From Tolumonas lignilytica (lineage in GTDB: Bacteria; Pseudomonadota; Gammaproteobacteria; Enterobacterales; Aeromonadaceae): a DNA stretch of 64,000 nt. Below are positions 1-10,084 of the stretch, one piece after another. The stretch covers positions 1 through 64,000 of the forward strand of contig NZ_AZUK01000002.1 of the NCBI RefSeq assembly GCF_000527035.1, in the 5' to 3' direction. The notes under the pieces were generated by a model, which worked only from the letters and a program-made list of their open reading frames with translations, did no database searches and was not told where the DNA came from. Every line of letters begins with the position of its first letter. Position 1 is the stretch's first letter. Both the position numbers and the translations under genes were made by a program.

Positions 1-1
1 G

Positions 2-3000
2 CTCAATGACGGCAGCACCACCAGTCTTCATATTGACATCACCGGCACCGACAACGCCCCGGTCATCAGCAGCGGCAGCGGCACGGTGGTCGAACAGAGC
101 CAGCCGAGTGTGGCCGGGCAGCTCAGTGCCAGCGACGCCGACAATCCCGGGTTGCAGTTTGTGGCGGAAACGGTGAAGGGCAGTTACGGCAGCGCCGTGC
201 TGCAGGCGGACGGCCACTGGAGCTACACGCTGGACAGCCGCGCCGACGCGCTGGCGCAAGATCAAAAGGCGAGTGACAGCCTGACGGTGCGGCTCAATGA
301 CGGCAGCACCACCAGTCTTCATATTGACATCACCGGCACCGACAACGCCCCGGTCATCAGCAGCGGCAGCGGCTCGGTGGTCGAACAGAGCCAGCCGAGT
401 GTGGCCGGGCAGCTCAGTGCCAGCGACGCCGACAATCCCGGGTTGCAGTTTGTGGCGGAAACGGTGAAGGGCAGTTACGGCAGCGCCGTGCTGCAGGCGG
501 ACGGCCACTGGAGCTACACGCTGGACAGCCGCGCCGACGCGCTGGCGCAAGATCAAAAGGCGAGCGACAGCCTGACGGTGCGGCTCAATGACGGCAGCAC
601 CACCAGTCTTCATATTGACATCACCGGCACCGACAACGCCCCGGTCATCAGCAGCGGCAGCGGCACGGTGGTCGAACAGAGCCAGCCGAGTGTGGCCGGG
701 CAGCTCAGTGCCAGCGACGCCGACAATCCCGGGTTGCAGTTTGTGGCGGAAACGGTGAAGGGCAGTTACGGCAGCGCCGTGCTGCAGGCGGACGGCCACT
801 GGAGCTACACGCTGGACAGCCGCGCCGACGCGCTGGCGCAAGATCAAAAGGCGAGCGACAGCCTAACGGTGCGGCTCAATGACGGCAGCACCACCAGTCT
901 TCATATTGACATCACCGGCACCGACAACGCTCCGGTCATCAGCAGCGGCAGCGGCACGGTGGTCGAACAGAGCCAGCCGAGTGTGGCCGGGCAGCTCAGT
1001 GCCAGCGACGCCGACAATCCCGGGTTGCAGTTTGTGGCGGAAACGGTGAAGGGCAGTTACGGCAGCGCCGTGCTGCAGGCGGACGGCCACTGGAGCTACA
1101 CGCTGGACAGCCGCGCCGACGCGCTGGCGCAAGATCAAAAGGCGAGCGACAGCCTAACGGTGCGGCTCAATGACGGCAGCACCACCAGTCTTCATATTGA
1201 CATCACCGGCACCGACAACGCTCCGGTCATCAGCAGCGGCAGCGGCACGGTGGTCGAACAGAGCCAGCCGAGTGTGGCCGGGCAGCTCAGTGCCAGCGAC
1301 GCCGACAATCCCGGGTTGCAGTTTGTGGCGGAAACGGTGAAGGGCAGTTACGGCAGCGCCGTGCTGCAGGCGGACGGCCACTGGAGCTACACGCTGGACA
1401 GCCGCGCCGACGCGCTGGCGCAAGATCAAAAGGCGAGTGACAGCCTGACGGTGCGGCTCAATGACGGCAGCACCACCAGTCTTCATATTGACATCACCGG
1501 CACCGACAACGCCCCGACGTCAACAGGAAGCCTTGTCACCAGTGCAGAAGATACACCTTATGTTTTCCATTGGGGGGATTTTGGCGTCAATGATGTTGAT
1601 TCATCTATAACTACATTAGGTATCAAAGTTACAAGCTTGCCTGTTGATGGCAAGTTACAATATTTAGATTCAAGTGGTGTTTGGAATTCAGTTTCAACTG
1701 GCCAAACAATCAGTTATGCAGATATTGCAGCTAATCATTTACGGTTTGTTCCTGATCTGAATGAATCAGGTAGTGGTGTGTATGCTAATTCAGGTATTGG
1801 CGATCAAAAGTCGCATTATGCTGCTTTCTCTTTTGAGGCTACCGATGGAATAACAACCAGCCATGATGCCGCAATTACAATTGATATAACCCCTGTTGCT
1901 GATGTTCCGATCATTACAGTGGATGGTGTTTCCATCTCTGCTGGATCTGCATATGTGGCAACACCTCCCGCTGGCGATGGTTTGACGGTCAAGCAATATA
2001 CGTCATTACCAAATGTATCTACGTCAGATGTAGATACTAATTCAGAGGTAAGTAGTTTATTAACGAGATTGAATGCAGATACACCTACATCGACATTGAT
2101 CTCTGCGGCACCACAAAATTATACCGCTTCCACCTCTGGAGGTGATCCTTTCGGTATTCCGCAGGATGGTGCATACCGGATGACTGGTTTGATTTATCTG
2201 GAAGCAGGTAAATCCTATACCTTTAGTTCATATATGGATGACACTGCTCTTCTCAAAATTGGTGGTACAGAAGTGCTTAACATGACTTTTAACCACTGGG
2301 GAAATATCACTGCAAATACCTATATTCCTTCGGTAAGTGGGTATTACACGCTCGATTGGGCAGTGTACAACGGTAATAATATTGGAGCTGTTTTACCGTA
2401 TTTAAGTGTAAATGGCGGGGCGGCAGTTGCCTTAAATACAACGAACTACCACCTTTATAGTTCTCTTTCTGAACTTGATAGCCTAGGTGCTCATCATAAT
2501 TCATTGGTGAGTGTCTCAGACGGCGGATATTACCCGGTTAGTAATACAGGGGCTGAAGGTTCTGTGATTGCGTTATCACCAATCGGCATTGCACTCTCAG
2601 ATATCGATGGTTCAGAAAAGCTAACATCATTAACTGCCAACAATTTGTTGACCGGTTCAATCCTGACTGATGGTCAGCATGAATTTGTAGCAACGGACTC
2701 AATACATTCTGTAGATATCACAAACTGGAATCTGCAATCGTTGTCGATTACTCCGCCGACATATTACAACGGTGTCTATAACCTTGGTTTAGCACTGACC
2801 AGCCAAGAAACGGCAGCAGGTATGACAGCTATTAATAATGTGACACTGCCTATCACTGTTTTAGCGGTTAACAATGCACCAGAAGCGCAAGCTGATACAA
2901 TTACTATCACTGAAAATTCAACAAATTCAACGGTATCTGGTTCTGTAACTAGTAATGATTCAGACCCTGACAATGACGCTCTATCGGTAATTTCGGTAAA

Positions 3001-4630
3001 TAGTCAAAACTCATCATTAGGTGTGTCAGTTGCCGGATCTCACGGTTCTTTTGTGATCAATAGTGATGGTAGTTATACCTATACGTTGGATAGCAATGAT
3101 GCACAGGTTCATTCATTGAACACAGGAGAGTCGCTGGCTGACGTAGTCAGCTATTCAATCAGTGATGGACATGGTGGAACAGATACTGCGTTGCTGACAG
3201 TGACAATACAGGGTATTACGGACAGTTTATCGACGATAACAGCTGGTACAACGGGTACGACAACTGGAACCAATGCGTCCGAATATATAAACGGCTCAAC
3301 AGGTAATGATTATATTGAAGCTGGTAGCGGTAATGACATTGTTCATACTGGGGGAAATCAAACCACTACCACTGCAGCTACACTTGCTGGATTAACATTT
3401 ATAACTACAGATGATAGTTCAATGCTTTCTGGTTCGAATTTATCTTCATCGGTTGCGACAACTACAGTTAAAGGATACGGCGATCTTGTTAATGGTGGAA
3501 ATGGCAATGATGCGCTTATCGGTGGAGATCAGTCTGATTTGCTTTATGGTGGTAGCGGAAATGATTATTTGTTTGGTGGTGCTGGTAGTGATGCCCTACG
3601 TGGCGGGGCTGGAAATGACAGACTCGAAGGCGGTTCTGGTAGTGACATCTTAAGAGGTGATGCAGGTGCAGATGTCTTTATATGGTCTGCAGGCGATGCT
3701 TCGACAATCCTTGGGACGGTATCTGCTGGTAACAATAATGCTTATGGTGTTAACAATAATACTCAGTTGGCGAATACGGTTGATTTGGTAAAAGATTTCA
3801 GTAAAAGCGATGGCGACGCACTAGATCTCCGGGGGTTATTGGTTGGTGAAGAGCATGCTGGTGTTACCGATGCGGGGAACCTTTCAAGCTATTTACATTT
3901 TGAAACCACGAATACGGGAAGTAATGCCAGTACGATAATTCATATCAGTAGCAACGGGGGCTTTGCGGACGGATATAACTCTGCACTCGAAGATCAATCC
4001 ATCGTATTGTCAAATGTGAACTTGCTTAAAAATTCAGCCGGTACAACCTTATTAAATGATAATGCTGTTATTCAGGATCTGCTCGCTAACCATTACCTTA
4101 TCGTTGATGATGGGTCCGCTAATGATGTGCTGAAAGGTACTTCAGGCAATGATAACCTCAATGGTGGTGCAGGTGATGATAGTCTGTATGGAGATCTTGG
4201 TAATGACATCCTGATCGGAGGAAATGGATCAGATCACTTATATGGCGGAAAAGGTGATGATACGCTGACTGGTGGGGCAGGCAAAGATTACTTTGTATGG
4301 CAATCTGGCGATCAAGGTACAACAAGTGCGCCAGCTACAGATCATATTACCGATTTCAATAAGTCATCCGATGTTATTGATATTTCGGATCTTTTAGATC
4401 ATGAAGGTTCAAAAACTCAGGATGTATTGAAAAGCTATCTGAGTGTAAGTCACGACAGTGGTGATAATGTCACAATAGAAATTCACCAATCAGCTAATGG
4501 TGCTAATGACATTACCAATAAAATTGTGCTGGATGGTGTTCATTATTCAGATTTCGGTACAGGGGCCACTGCAGCAACTATTCTTAACTCGCTGATTGAT
4601 AGCCAGCATCTCCTCATTCATAAAAATTGA
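2..4630 (+). CDS. Large RTX/VCBS/PA14 adhesin, type I-secreted (5' end outside window)
   Basis: The reading frame is open from the left edge, so the N-terminus is missing. In order it shows: five near-identical 97-residue VCBS-type repeats (nt 86-1516); a unique AT-richer stretch; a PA14-like region (about nt 2060-2440, with the SSYMDDTALLKIGG signature) that in other adhesins binds sugars; a cadherin/VCBS-like domain (nt 2866-3220); RTX nonapeptides of GGxGxDxxx type (nt 3286-3340 and 3480-3665); a secretion-target-like module (ADVFIWSAGD, then LVKDFSKSDGDALDL); a second short RTX block (nt 4120-4290) and a second C-terminal type I secretion target (YFVWQSGDQG, HITDFNKSSDVIDISDLL). The family mediates calcium-dependent surface adhesion or biofilm formation. 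Secretion genes are not in the window. The family call is firm; the ligand is unknown. Confidence 0.9.
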   Translation, partial: LNDGSTTSLHIDITGTDNAPVISSGSGTVVEQSQPSVAGQLSASDADNPGLQFVAETVKGSYGSAVLQADGHWSYTLDSRADALAQDQKASDSLTVRLNDGSTTSLHIDITGTDNAPVISSGSGSVVEQSQPSVAGQLSASDADNPGLQFVAETVKGSYGSAVLQADGHWSYTLDSRADALAQDQKASDSLTVRLNDGSTTSLHIDITGTDNAPVISSGSGTVVEQSQPSVAGQLSASDADNPGLQFVAETVKGSYGSAVLQADGHWSYTLDSRADALAQDQKASDSLTVRLNDGSTTSLHIDITGTDNAPVISSGSGTVVEQSQPSVAGQLSASDADNPGLQFVAETVKGSYGSAVLQADGHWSYTLDSRADALAQDQKASDSLTVRLNDGSTTSLHIDITGTDNAPVISSGSGTVVEQSQPSVAGQLSASDADNPGLQFVAETVKGSYGSAVLQADGHWSYTLDSRADALAQDQKASDSLTVRLNDGSTTSLHIDITGTDNAPTSTGSLVTSAEDTPYVFHWGDFGVNDVDSSITTLGIKVTSLPVDGKLQYLDSSGVWNSVSTGQTISYADIAANHLRFVPDLNESGSGVYANSGIGDQKSHYAAFSFEATDGITTSHDAAITIDITPVADVPIITVDGVSISAGSAYVATPPAGDGLTVKQYTSLPNVSTSDVDTNSEVSSLLTRLNADTPTSTLISAAPQNYTASTSGGDPFGIPQDGAYRMTGLIYLEAGKSYTFSSYMDDTALLKIGGTEVLNMTFNHWGNITANTYIPSVSGYYTLDWAVYNGNNIGAVLPYLSVNGGAAVALNTTNYHLYSSLSELDSLGAHHNSLVSVSDGGYYPVSNTGAEGSVIALSPIGIALSDIDGSEKLTSLTANNLLTGSILTDGQHEFVATDSIHSVDITNWNLQSLSITPPTYYNGVYNLGLALTSQETAAGMTAINNVTLPITVLAVNNAPEAQADTITITENSTNSTVSGSVTSNDSDPDNDALSVISVNSQNSSLGVSVAGSHGSFVINSDGSYTYTLDSNDAQVHSLNTGESLADVVSYSISDGHGGTDTALLTVTIQGITDSLSTITAGTTGTTTGTNASEYINGSTGNDYIEAGSGNDIVHTGGNQTTTTAATLAGLTFITTDDSSMLSGSNLSSSVATTTVKGYGDLVNGGNGNDALIGGDQSDLLYGGSGNDYLFGGAGSDALRGGAGNDRLEGGSGSDILRGDAGADVFIWSAGDASTILGTVSAGNNNAYGVNNNTQLANTVDLVKDFSKSDGDALDLRGLLVGEEHAGVTDAGNLSSYLHFETTNTGSNASTIIHISSNGGFADGYNSALEDQSIVLSNVNLLKNSAGTTLLNDNAVIQDLLANHYLIVDDGSANDVLKGTSGNDNLNGGAGDDSLYGDLGNDILIGGNGSDHLYGGKGDDTLTGGAGKDYFVWQSGDQGTTSAPATDHITDFNKSSDVIDISDLLDHEGSKTQDVLKSYLSVSHDSGDNVTIEIHQSANGANDITNKIVLDGVHYSDFGTGATAATILNSLIDSQHLLIHKN
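86..1516 (+). repeat. Tandem array of 291-bp VCBS repeats
   Basis: Five units start at 86, 377, 668, 959 and 1250, and the tail of a sixth lies at 2-85. The period is exactly 291 bp (97 codons). Units differ by only a few bases, for example ggcacggtgg versus ggctcggtgg, gcgagt versus gcgagc, and cctgacg versus cctaacg. My count for 361-660 is 199 G+C in 300 bases (66%), against about 37% just after the array (1561-1680). Long antisense reading frames here are by-products of the repeat. The array continues beyond the left edge, so the copy number is unknown. Confidence 0.95.
3480..3665 (+). repeat. RTX nonapeptide repeat block 1
   Basis: This block encodes consecutive glycine/aspartate nonapeptides such as GGNGNDALI, GGSGNDYLF and GGAGNDRLE, the calcium-binding beta-roll of RTX proteins. 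It precedes the first secretion-target-like module of the adhesin. Confidence 0.85.
4120..4290 (+). repeat. RTX nonapeptide repeat block 2
   Basis: A second, shorter run of calcium-binding nonapeptides (GGAGDDSLY, GGNGSDHLY, GGKGDDTLT) lies just upstream of the final secretion target. Together with the first block it suggests that a C-terminal cassette was duplicated. Confidence 0.85.
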
Positions 4631-4665
4631 ATCAAAGGATACTGGCGTAGATTTTCATATATCAG

Positions 4666-4698
4666 ATAACCATGTTTATTCAGCATGGTTATTTTTTT
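4666..4698 (+). terminator. Rho-independent terminator after adhesin 1
   Basis: The stem ATAACCATG (4666-4674) pairs with CATGGTTAT (4684-4692) and is followed by a T-run. It lies 36 bases after the stop codon. Confidence 0.85.
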
Positions 4699-4777
4699 GT
4701 GCAAGTTGAAAATCGTCAATGGATGATTGGTGAATCATACCGTCATCAGGTAATGGCTTTGCTATATAGATGTATTC

Positions 4778-4804
4778 AAAAGGCGCTTGTGCGCCTTTTT
4801 TATT
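4778..4804 (+). terminator. Second terminator upstream of adhesin 2
   Basis: The stem AAAAGGCGC (4778-4786) pairs with GCGCCTTTT (4791-4799) around TTGT and is followed by T-rich sequence. No coding gene lies between this terminator and the previous one about 80 bases upstream. It is either a backup terminator or the end of a small transcript. The rest of 4631-4932 holds only the leader of the next gene. Confidence 0.75.
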
Positions 4805-4932
4805 CGATTTTTTGCATCAAATACCGCTGAATTTCGACTTGTCCTCTCGTTCTTTTCAATAACCGAATGACAACAGCTCGCTAAACTTAAATTAACAAGA
4901 CTGTAACAATTGTTGTGGGTCAGGGGTGGGCT

Positions 4933-7900
4933 ATGAAAAATCAAATCATCACGGAAACATCGCGTATAACGTCATTATCCGGAGTAGCAAAAATTCGTAT
5001 GCCGGACGGAGAATTACGAGATGTTCATGTTGGGGACATTCTGAAACCAGGAACGGAAGTCATTTTAACCAACGCAACTGTATTTACCGTTGAAGCGGAT
5101 ACGACACACACTATTACACCAGAAAATGCCGTTGAACATGCGGGGAATACAGTGCTTCCTGCTGATCAACAACCGTCTATGCCTACAATGGGTGCAGATA
5201 CTGGAAATGGACAGACTACTGCTCAAATTAATGCCTTACAACAAGCGATCTTAGCGGGTCAAGATCCAACACAAGCATTTGAAGCTGCTGCTGCCGGTAT
5301 TCCTGCTGATGCAGGCGGAACAGGAGTTGGTAGTGGAAATGGTGGGTTCGTTTCTATTGCCCGAGTTGGCGATTCAACAATAGCAACTTCTGGATTTGAT
5401 ACTTCGGCTGTCACCACTGATGCGGCTCTTCAGATTTCAGCACCTACAGCCCCGTTACTGGACACAACGGCGCCGAATGCACCGGGTGTTACCATCACAT
5501 CTGATGCAGATAACAACGGCTTATTGGGTGCAGCTGAAATTATTAATGGTACAGTCAATGTTTCTGTGAGTTTAGCCAATACTGGTGCGGTAGCTGGCGA
5601 TACTTTAACACTTAATGGTCAGAGTCAGATTCTAACAGCAAATGATATTACTAATGGTGCAGTGAATATTACAGTTACAGCACCTGCTGATGGACAGACA
5701 CTGACAGCCACAGCCACGATCACCGATCAGGCTGGTAACACTTCTGGCCCGGGCAGTGACAGTGCCCTTGTTGACACCACAGCACCCAATGCCCCTGTCG
5801 TTACTATTACTTCAGATGCAGACAATAATGGGTTACTTGGTGCAGCAGAAATAACCCATGGCACAGTTAATGTTTCTGTGAGTTTAGCTAATACCGGTGC
5901 GGCAGCTGGCGATACATTAACCTTTGATGGACAAAGCCAGATCCTGACGGCGACCGATATTGCAAACGGTACTTTAAATTTCACTGTGAATGCGCCTGCT
6001 GATGGGCAGACATTGACAGCGACTGCTACGATCACCGATCAGGCGGGGAATACCTCCTTGCCCGGTAGTGATAGTGCCATAGTAGATACCACGCCAACCG
6101 CGGCTCCGACAGTCACCATCACCACCGATGCCAACAATGACGGCTTTATCAGCAATGCCGAACAGGGCAGTGCGACCACCGATGCGGTCCGCATTGGTCT
6201 GCCCGTCACCGCGGTGGCCGGTGATACGCTGACCATGACCGACGGCAGCACACCACAAAGCCATGTGCTGACCGCAACCGACATCACGAACGGCTACTAT
6301 GACACCAGCTTCGCGAAACCGGCGGAAGGCGGCACCTTGACCGTCACCGCGACCGTGACCGACCAGGCGGGTAATACCTCCTTGCCGGGCAGTGACAGTG
6401 CGCTGCTGGATACCACGCCAACGGCGGCGCCGACGGTGACTATCACCACCGATGCCAACAATGACGGTTTGATCAGCAATGCCGAACAGGGCAGTGCGAC
6501 CACCGATGCGGTCCGCATTGGTCTGCCCGTCACCGCGGTGGCCGGTGATACGCTGACCATGACCGACGGCAGCACACCACAAAGCCATGTGCTGACCGCA
6601 ACCGACATCAGCAATGGCTACTATGACACCAGCTTCGCGAAACCGGCAGAAGGCGGGACGTTGACCGTCACCGCGACCGTGACCGACCAGGCGGGCAATA
6701 CCTCCTTGCCGGGCAGTGACAGTGCACTGCTGGATACCACGCCAACGGCGGCGCCGACGGTGACTATCACCACCGATGCCAACAATGACGGTTTGATCAG
6801 CAATGCCGAACAGGGCGGTGCGACCACCGATGCGGTCCGCATTGGTCTGCCCGTCACCGCGGTGGCCGGTGATACGCTGACCATGACCGACGGCAGCACA
6901 CCACAAAGCCATGTGCTGACCGCAACCGACATCACGAACGGCTACTATGACACCAGCTTCGCGAAACCGGCGGAAGGCGGCACCTTGACCGTCACCGCGA
7001 CCGTGACCGACCAGGCGGGCAATACCTCCTTGCCGGGCAGTGACAGTGCGCTGCTGGATTCAGGAACATCTGTTGGTATCACCAGCATTACGGATGATAC
7101 AGGAGTTAGTAGTAGTGACTTCATTACCAAAGATCAAACGCTGATCTTCAAAGGCACAGCAGAAGCAGGTGATAGTGTCGTCGTCAGCTTAGATGGCACA
7201 GCCATTGGCACTGTTGTTGCTGATATAAATGGAAATTGGACTCTGGATCATACCAGTACCACCCTTGCCGATGGTCACTATACCTTAAGTGCACTGGCGA
7301 CAGACGCTGCAGGTAATACAGCCAGTGCAACACAAACTGTTGTGGTTGACACAAGCGAAGCTGCACCGGTGGTAACGATTGTTGACGATGCCAATAATGA
7401 CCAACTATTAACACAAGCTGAAGTTGATGCAAACGGCAGTGGTGTTCAGATCACTGTTGCAGTCAATAATGCGGATTTAGTTGCGGGTGGTGTGGTTGAT
7501 TTAAACATTAACGATGGAGGAACTATCCGGACGGCAGAGCTCTATTTGAATAATGGTTCATTAGTCAGCAATGATGGCCATACATACAGCTATGACTCCA
7601 GCACTGGAACCATCAGTTTTACTGAATCTCAACCAGCAGCAGCTACAGGGCTGACAGTGACCGCAACGCAAACCGATGCGGCTGGTAATGTATCAGCTCC
7701 CGGCAGTGATTATGCGTTGATGGAATCACCCATCACCTATTCATCTGTCAATACAGGATGGTTGATGAATTACAGCAGTAATAGTAATTCCTTTGATATG
7801 AAGTTGAAGGATGGCAATGCAACATTAACCGCAGGTGATACCATCTACTGGGATATCTATGTCAAAGACAGTGACAATAATGCTACGCTGACATTAAATC

Positions 7901-8781
7901 ACGGGGCATTACCAAGCAACACTGTTCTGACGTATGAACAGGTATATTCAGAAACCGGCGATATGATGTTCAGGGTATATTTAACTGCAACCTCACAAGC
8001 AACATTGTCACCGTCAAATCAATTTGATATCTCTGTGAACAATGCGGTTGCCGGGTCTGCGTTGATTATTAACAGTGACGAGTTTGTGGCTCCCCATGCT
8101 AATAATCACTATGACTATTCAACATCGTTTGATACTCATACAGTTTCTGATGGTAGCGATCATGCATGGTTGAGTTCTGATGTAAATGGTGGTGAATTTG
8201 CACCAACCATCACCTATGAAACCGGTGTTACTGCTGACTATAAAGGCGGTAATGATTTGGTCTATGGTACCACTGGTGGTGACACATTATATGGTGGTGA
8301 TGGAAATGACTTCATCGATGGACGAGCCGGTAATGATACTCTATATGGTGGTGCAGGGAATGATGTATTACTTGGCGGCTATGGTAACGATACGTTGTAT
8401 GGTGGTGATGGTAATGACATTTTAATTGGTGGTCCTGGCAATGATATTCTGATCGGTGGAGCCGGTGCAGATACCTTTAAATGGACACCACCTGATGTCT
8501 CTGGCACACACGATGTGGATACAGTGAAAGATTTCTCTATCACTGAAGGAGACAAATTGGATCTGTCAGCCGTATTAAACGGTGATACCAACACTAATTT
8601 GGATAGTTATCTGCAGTTCAGTAAAGATAGTTCGGGCGACGCTGTCATCGCTGTACATAAAGATGGCAACTTGGCGGCAACACCAGATGTAACTATCGTT
8701 TTACAAGGTCATGGTGGCAGCGATGCTGATTTGACGGCCTTGCAAGATTATCTGTTACACCAAAATGGCTTGATTCATTAA
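4933..8781 (+). CDS. LapA-like RTX adhesin with retention module and Bap-type repeats
   Basis: 1282 residues. The ATG at 4933 is chosen because AGGGGTGGG lies just before it; a GTG at 4915 is in frame but has no better signal. Residues 1-60 ([25 protein letters not shown]) match the N-terminal retention module of LapA-type adhesins. It is followed by AAAAG at residues 118-122, the sort of di-alanine site cut by LapG periplasmic proteases. Next come Bap-type Ig-like repeats of about 100 residues, three of them nearly identical 108-residue copies (nt 6085-7056). RTX repeats (nt 8263-8475) and a C-terminal type I secretion target ([16 protein letters not shown]) close the protein. By family knowledge such a protein is held in the outer membrane until LapG releases it. 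lapG, lapD and the transporter are not in the window. Confidence 0.9.
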   Translation: MKNQIITETSRITSLSGVAKIRMPDGELRDVHVGDILKPGTEVILTNATVFTVEADTTHTITPENAVEHAGNTVLPADQQPSMPTMGADTGNGQTTAQINALQQAILAGQDPTQAFEAAAAGIPADAGGTGVGSGNGGFVSIARVGDSTIATSGFDTSAVTTDAALQISAPTAPLLDTTAPNAPGVTITSDADNNGLLGAAEIINGTVNVSVSLANTGAVAGDTLTLNGQSQILTANDITNGAVNITVTAPADGQTLTATATITDQAGNTSGPGSDSALVDTTAPNAPVVTITSDADNNGLLGAAEITHGTVNVSVSLANTGAAAGDTLTFDGQSQILTATDIANGTLNFTVNAPADGQTLTATATITDQAGNTSLPGSDSAIVDTTPTAAPTVTITTDANNDGFISNAEQGSATTDAVRIGLPVTAVAGDTLTMTDGSTPQSHVLTATDITNGYYDTSFAKPAEGGTLTVTATVTDQAGNTSLPGSDSALLDTTPTAAPTVTITTDANNDGLISNAEQGSATTDAVRIGLPVTAVAGDTLTMTDGSTPQSHVLTATDISNGYYDTSFAKPAEGGTLTVTATVTDQAGNTSLPGSDSALLDTTPTAAPTVTITTDANNDGLISNAEQGGATTDAVRIGLPVTAVAGDTLTMTDGSTPQSHVLTATDITNGYYDTSFAKPAEGGTLTVTATVTDQAGNTSLPGSDSALLDSGTSVGITSITDDTGVSSSDFITKDQTLIFKGTAEAGDSVVVSLDGTAIGTVVADINGNWTLDHTSTTLADGHYTLSALATDAAGNTASATQTVVVDTSEAAPVVTIVDDANNDQLLTQAEVDANGSGVQITVAVNNADLVAGGVVDLNINDGGTIRTAELYLNNGSLVSNDGHTYSYDSSTGTISFTESQPAAATGLTVTATQTDAAGNVSAPGSDYALMESPITYSSVNTGWLMNYSSNSNSFDMKLKDGNATLTAGDTIYWDIYVKDSDNNATLTLNHGALPSNTVLTYEQVYSETGDMMFRVYLTATSQATLSPSNQFDISVNNAVAGSALIINSDEFVAPHANNHYDYSTSFDTHTVSDGSDHAWLSSDVNGGEFAPTITYETGVTADYKGGNDLVYGTTGGDTLYGGDGNDFIDGRAGNDTLYGGAGNDVLLGGYGNDTLYGGDGNDILIGGPGNDILIGGAGADTFKWTPPDVSGTHDVDTVKDFSITEGDKLDLSAVLNGDTNTNLDSYLQFSKDSSGDAVIAVHKDGNLAATPDVTIVLQGHGGSDADLTALQDYLLHQNGLIH
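6085..7056 (+). repeat. Three tandem 324-bp Bap-type repeats
   Basis: Three 108-codon units start at 6085, 6409 and 6733, each opening with [20 protein letters not shown]. They are nearly identical in DNA and visibly GC-richer than the flanking Ig-like repeats (5460-6060), which are related in protein but strongly diverged in DNA. This indicates recent amplification of a single unit. Confidence 0.9.
8263..8475 (+). repeat. RTX nonapeptide repeats of adhesin 2
   Basis: The block encodes a run of [36 protein letters not shown] and similar nonapeptides, a calcium-binding beta-roll directly before the secretion target. Confidence 0.9.
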
Positions 8782-8788
8782 GCCTGAA

Positions 8789-8812
8789 GATGGGGGGAAG
8801 GAGCCCCCCATC
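8789..8812. other. GC-rich perfect hairpin between adhesin 2 and next gene
   Basis: GATGGGGGG (8789-8797) and CCCCCCATC (8804-8812) flank AAGGAG, giving a perfect 9-bp stem 8 bases after the stop codon. There is no T-run, so it is a poor intrinsic terminator. It could protect the long upstream mRNA or sequester the AAGGAG in its loop. Confidence 0.6.
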
Positions 8813-8843
8813 TCTATCGTTATAACACAGTGAGTAATGAAAA

Positions 8844-9428
8844 ATGATTGATTGGATTTCTGTTGACGATGTGCTGTACCAGTGGAACGGACAAGAAATT
8901 GTCTGTGATACAGGTGTCGGCTACTCCGTACATATGGATAGCAATCATCTTGATGGTTTAGAAATTAATGGCAACACAGATCATGTGATTGGGCGTTTAA
9001 CCGTTGACTTTATTACGGGGAATTTAACGTATGAACCGTATGAAGGACAACCGATAACAGGCAGTCTGCAATACTCAATGGATGGGCATGTGATGGGGGT
9101 TTCGCTATCGCAATTACCTGTTACATCTACACTGAGCGATATTGTAGGAACGGAAAACGATGATACTGATATCTGGTTATCAATCGCCCACACATCGCAA
9201 GTACAACCTTCGGTTCAATCGGATCATATTGATCATTCGGCAGTACTTGATAGTGGTGAAAATACGCTCGACCTGATATTACAAAATATCGACGGCGCTG
9301 AGCATAATATGAGCCCGTCCAGTGTGCAGCCCTCAACATTGGCAGATAACCACGACTGGGGGATTAATGCTGAAGTACCTGATCCTTTAGACACATTACA
9401 TTTCTTAAATTCAGGAATTCATAGTTAA
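8844..9428 (+). CDS. Small acidic protein of unknown function downstream of adhesin
   Basis: 194 residues, rich in Asp, Glu, Ser and Gly, with no signal peptide, no membrane segment and no Cys-based motif (one cysteine, near residue 21). I do not recognise a family. The GRLTVDFITGNLTYEP stretch (about residues 51-66) resembles the G-x-L-x-x-D-x-G-x-Y-x-Y core of VCBS domains, and LDSGENTLDLILQNIDG (about 138-154) resembles pieces of type I secretion targets. It may be a degenerate adhesin relative or an accessory to the adhesin. It lies 62 bases downstream of the adhesin on the same strand, beyond a GC-rich hairpin, and ahead of a strong terminator. The ribosome binding site is weak. Confidence 0.65.
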   Translation: MIDWISVDDVLYQWNGQEIVCDTGVGYSVHMDSNHLDGLEINGNTDHVIGRLTVDFITGNLTYEPYEGQPITGSLQYSMDGHVMGVSLSQLPVTSTLSDIVGTENDDTDIWLSIAHTSQVQPSVQSDHIDHSAVLDSGENTLDLILQNIDGAEHNMSPSSVQPSTLADNHDWGINAEVPDPLDTLHFLNSGIHS

Positions 9429-9446
9429 AAATCAACACCATATAAA

Positions 9447-9480
9447 AAAGGCTCATCATAATCATGTGAGCCTTTATTTT
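9447..9480. terminator. Bidirectional terminator between adhesin locus and ribA
   Basis: AAAGGCTCA (9447-9455) pairs with TGAGCCTTT (9467-9475). Poly-A before and T-rich sequence after allow it to work for both converging genes. Confidence 0.85.
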
Positions 9481-9490
9481 ATTGACGTGC

Positions 9491-10084
9491 TTAGTTGTGC
9501 AGCATATGGCCTAATTTGCCCGCTTTGGTTGAGAGATAAAATTCGTTATAAGCATTTTTTCCCTCTTCCAGTGGAATTCGTTCAGCAACTGGAATGCCAT
9601 ATTTTTCCATGGCTTTGATCTTTCTTGGATTATTTGTCATCAAACGCAATGATTTCACATTCAGTGCTTTCAACATATCAGCACAAATGGTGTAGTCACG
9701 CAGATCGGGGGCAAATCCTAATGCCTCATTAGCTTCAACGGTATCAGCCCCTTGATCTTGAAGATGATAAGCGTGAATTTTATTCAGTAAGCCGATCCCA
9801 CGGCCTTCCTGCCGGACATACAATAAAACGCCACGCTCTTCTTTTGCAATGCGTTGTAATGCTGCCTGCAATTGAAAGCCACAGTCACAGCGCAGACTAA
9901 ATAAGGCATCGCCAGTAAGACATTCTGAATGGATTCGAGCTAAGACAGGGGCATCAGTAGTGATGTCTCCCATAGATAAAGCGACATGATCTTTACCAGT
10001 AGCCTCTTCTTTGAACCCGGTCATAGTAAAGACGCCCCATGGAGTCGGCAATTGGGCACTAGCGACCAGAGATACACTACTCAT
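9491..10084 (-). CDS. ribA: GTP cyclohydrolase II
   Basis: 197 residues. It converts GTP to diaminohydroxypyrimidine ribosyl phosphate, formate and pyrophosphate, the first step of riboflavin synthesis. The zinc-binding cysteines appear in [18 protein letters not shown], and the GTP-binding stretch RQEGRGIGL and the MTNNPRKI motif follow. The ATG at 10084 is chosen because AGAGGAAG sits just upstream and the family starts here; an upstream in-frame start would add 23 residues without support. The gene stands alone, convergent with the adhesin locus, with no FMN riboswitch in the 190-base leader. This is the monofunctional RibA, not the RibBA fusion. Confidence 0.97.
   Translation of the reverse strand: MSSVSLVASAQLPTPWGVFTMTGFKEEATGKDHVALSMGDITTDAPVLARIHSECLTGDALFSLRCDCGFQLQAALQRIAKEERGVLLYVRQEGRGIGLLNKIHAYHLQDQGADTVEANEALGFAPDLRDYTICADMLKALNVKSLRLMTNNPRKIKAMEKYGIPVAERIPLEEGKNAYNEFYLSTKAGKLGHMLHN

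Noticed and set aside
863-1486. Long antisense frames across the VCBS repeats (and similarly 5727-7130 across the Bap repeats)
   Set aside because: They repeat with the same period as the sense-strand units and arise from GC-rich codon structure; no start signal or family.
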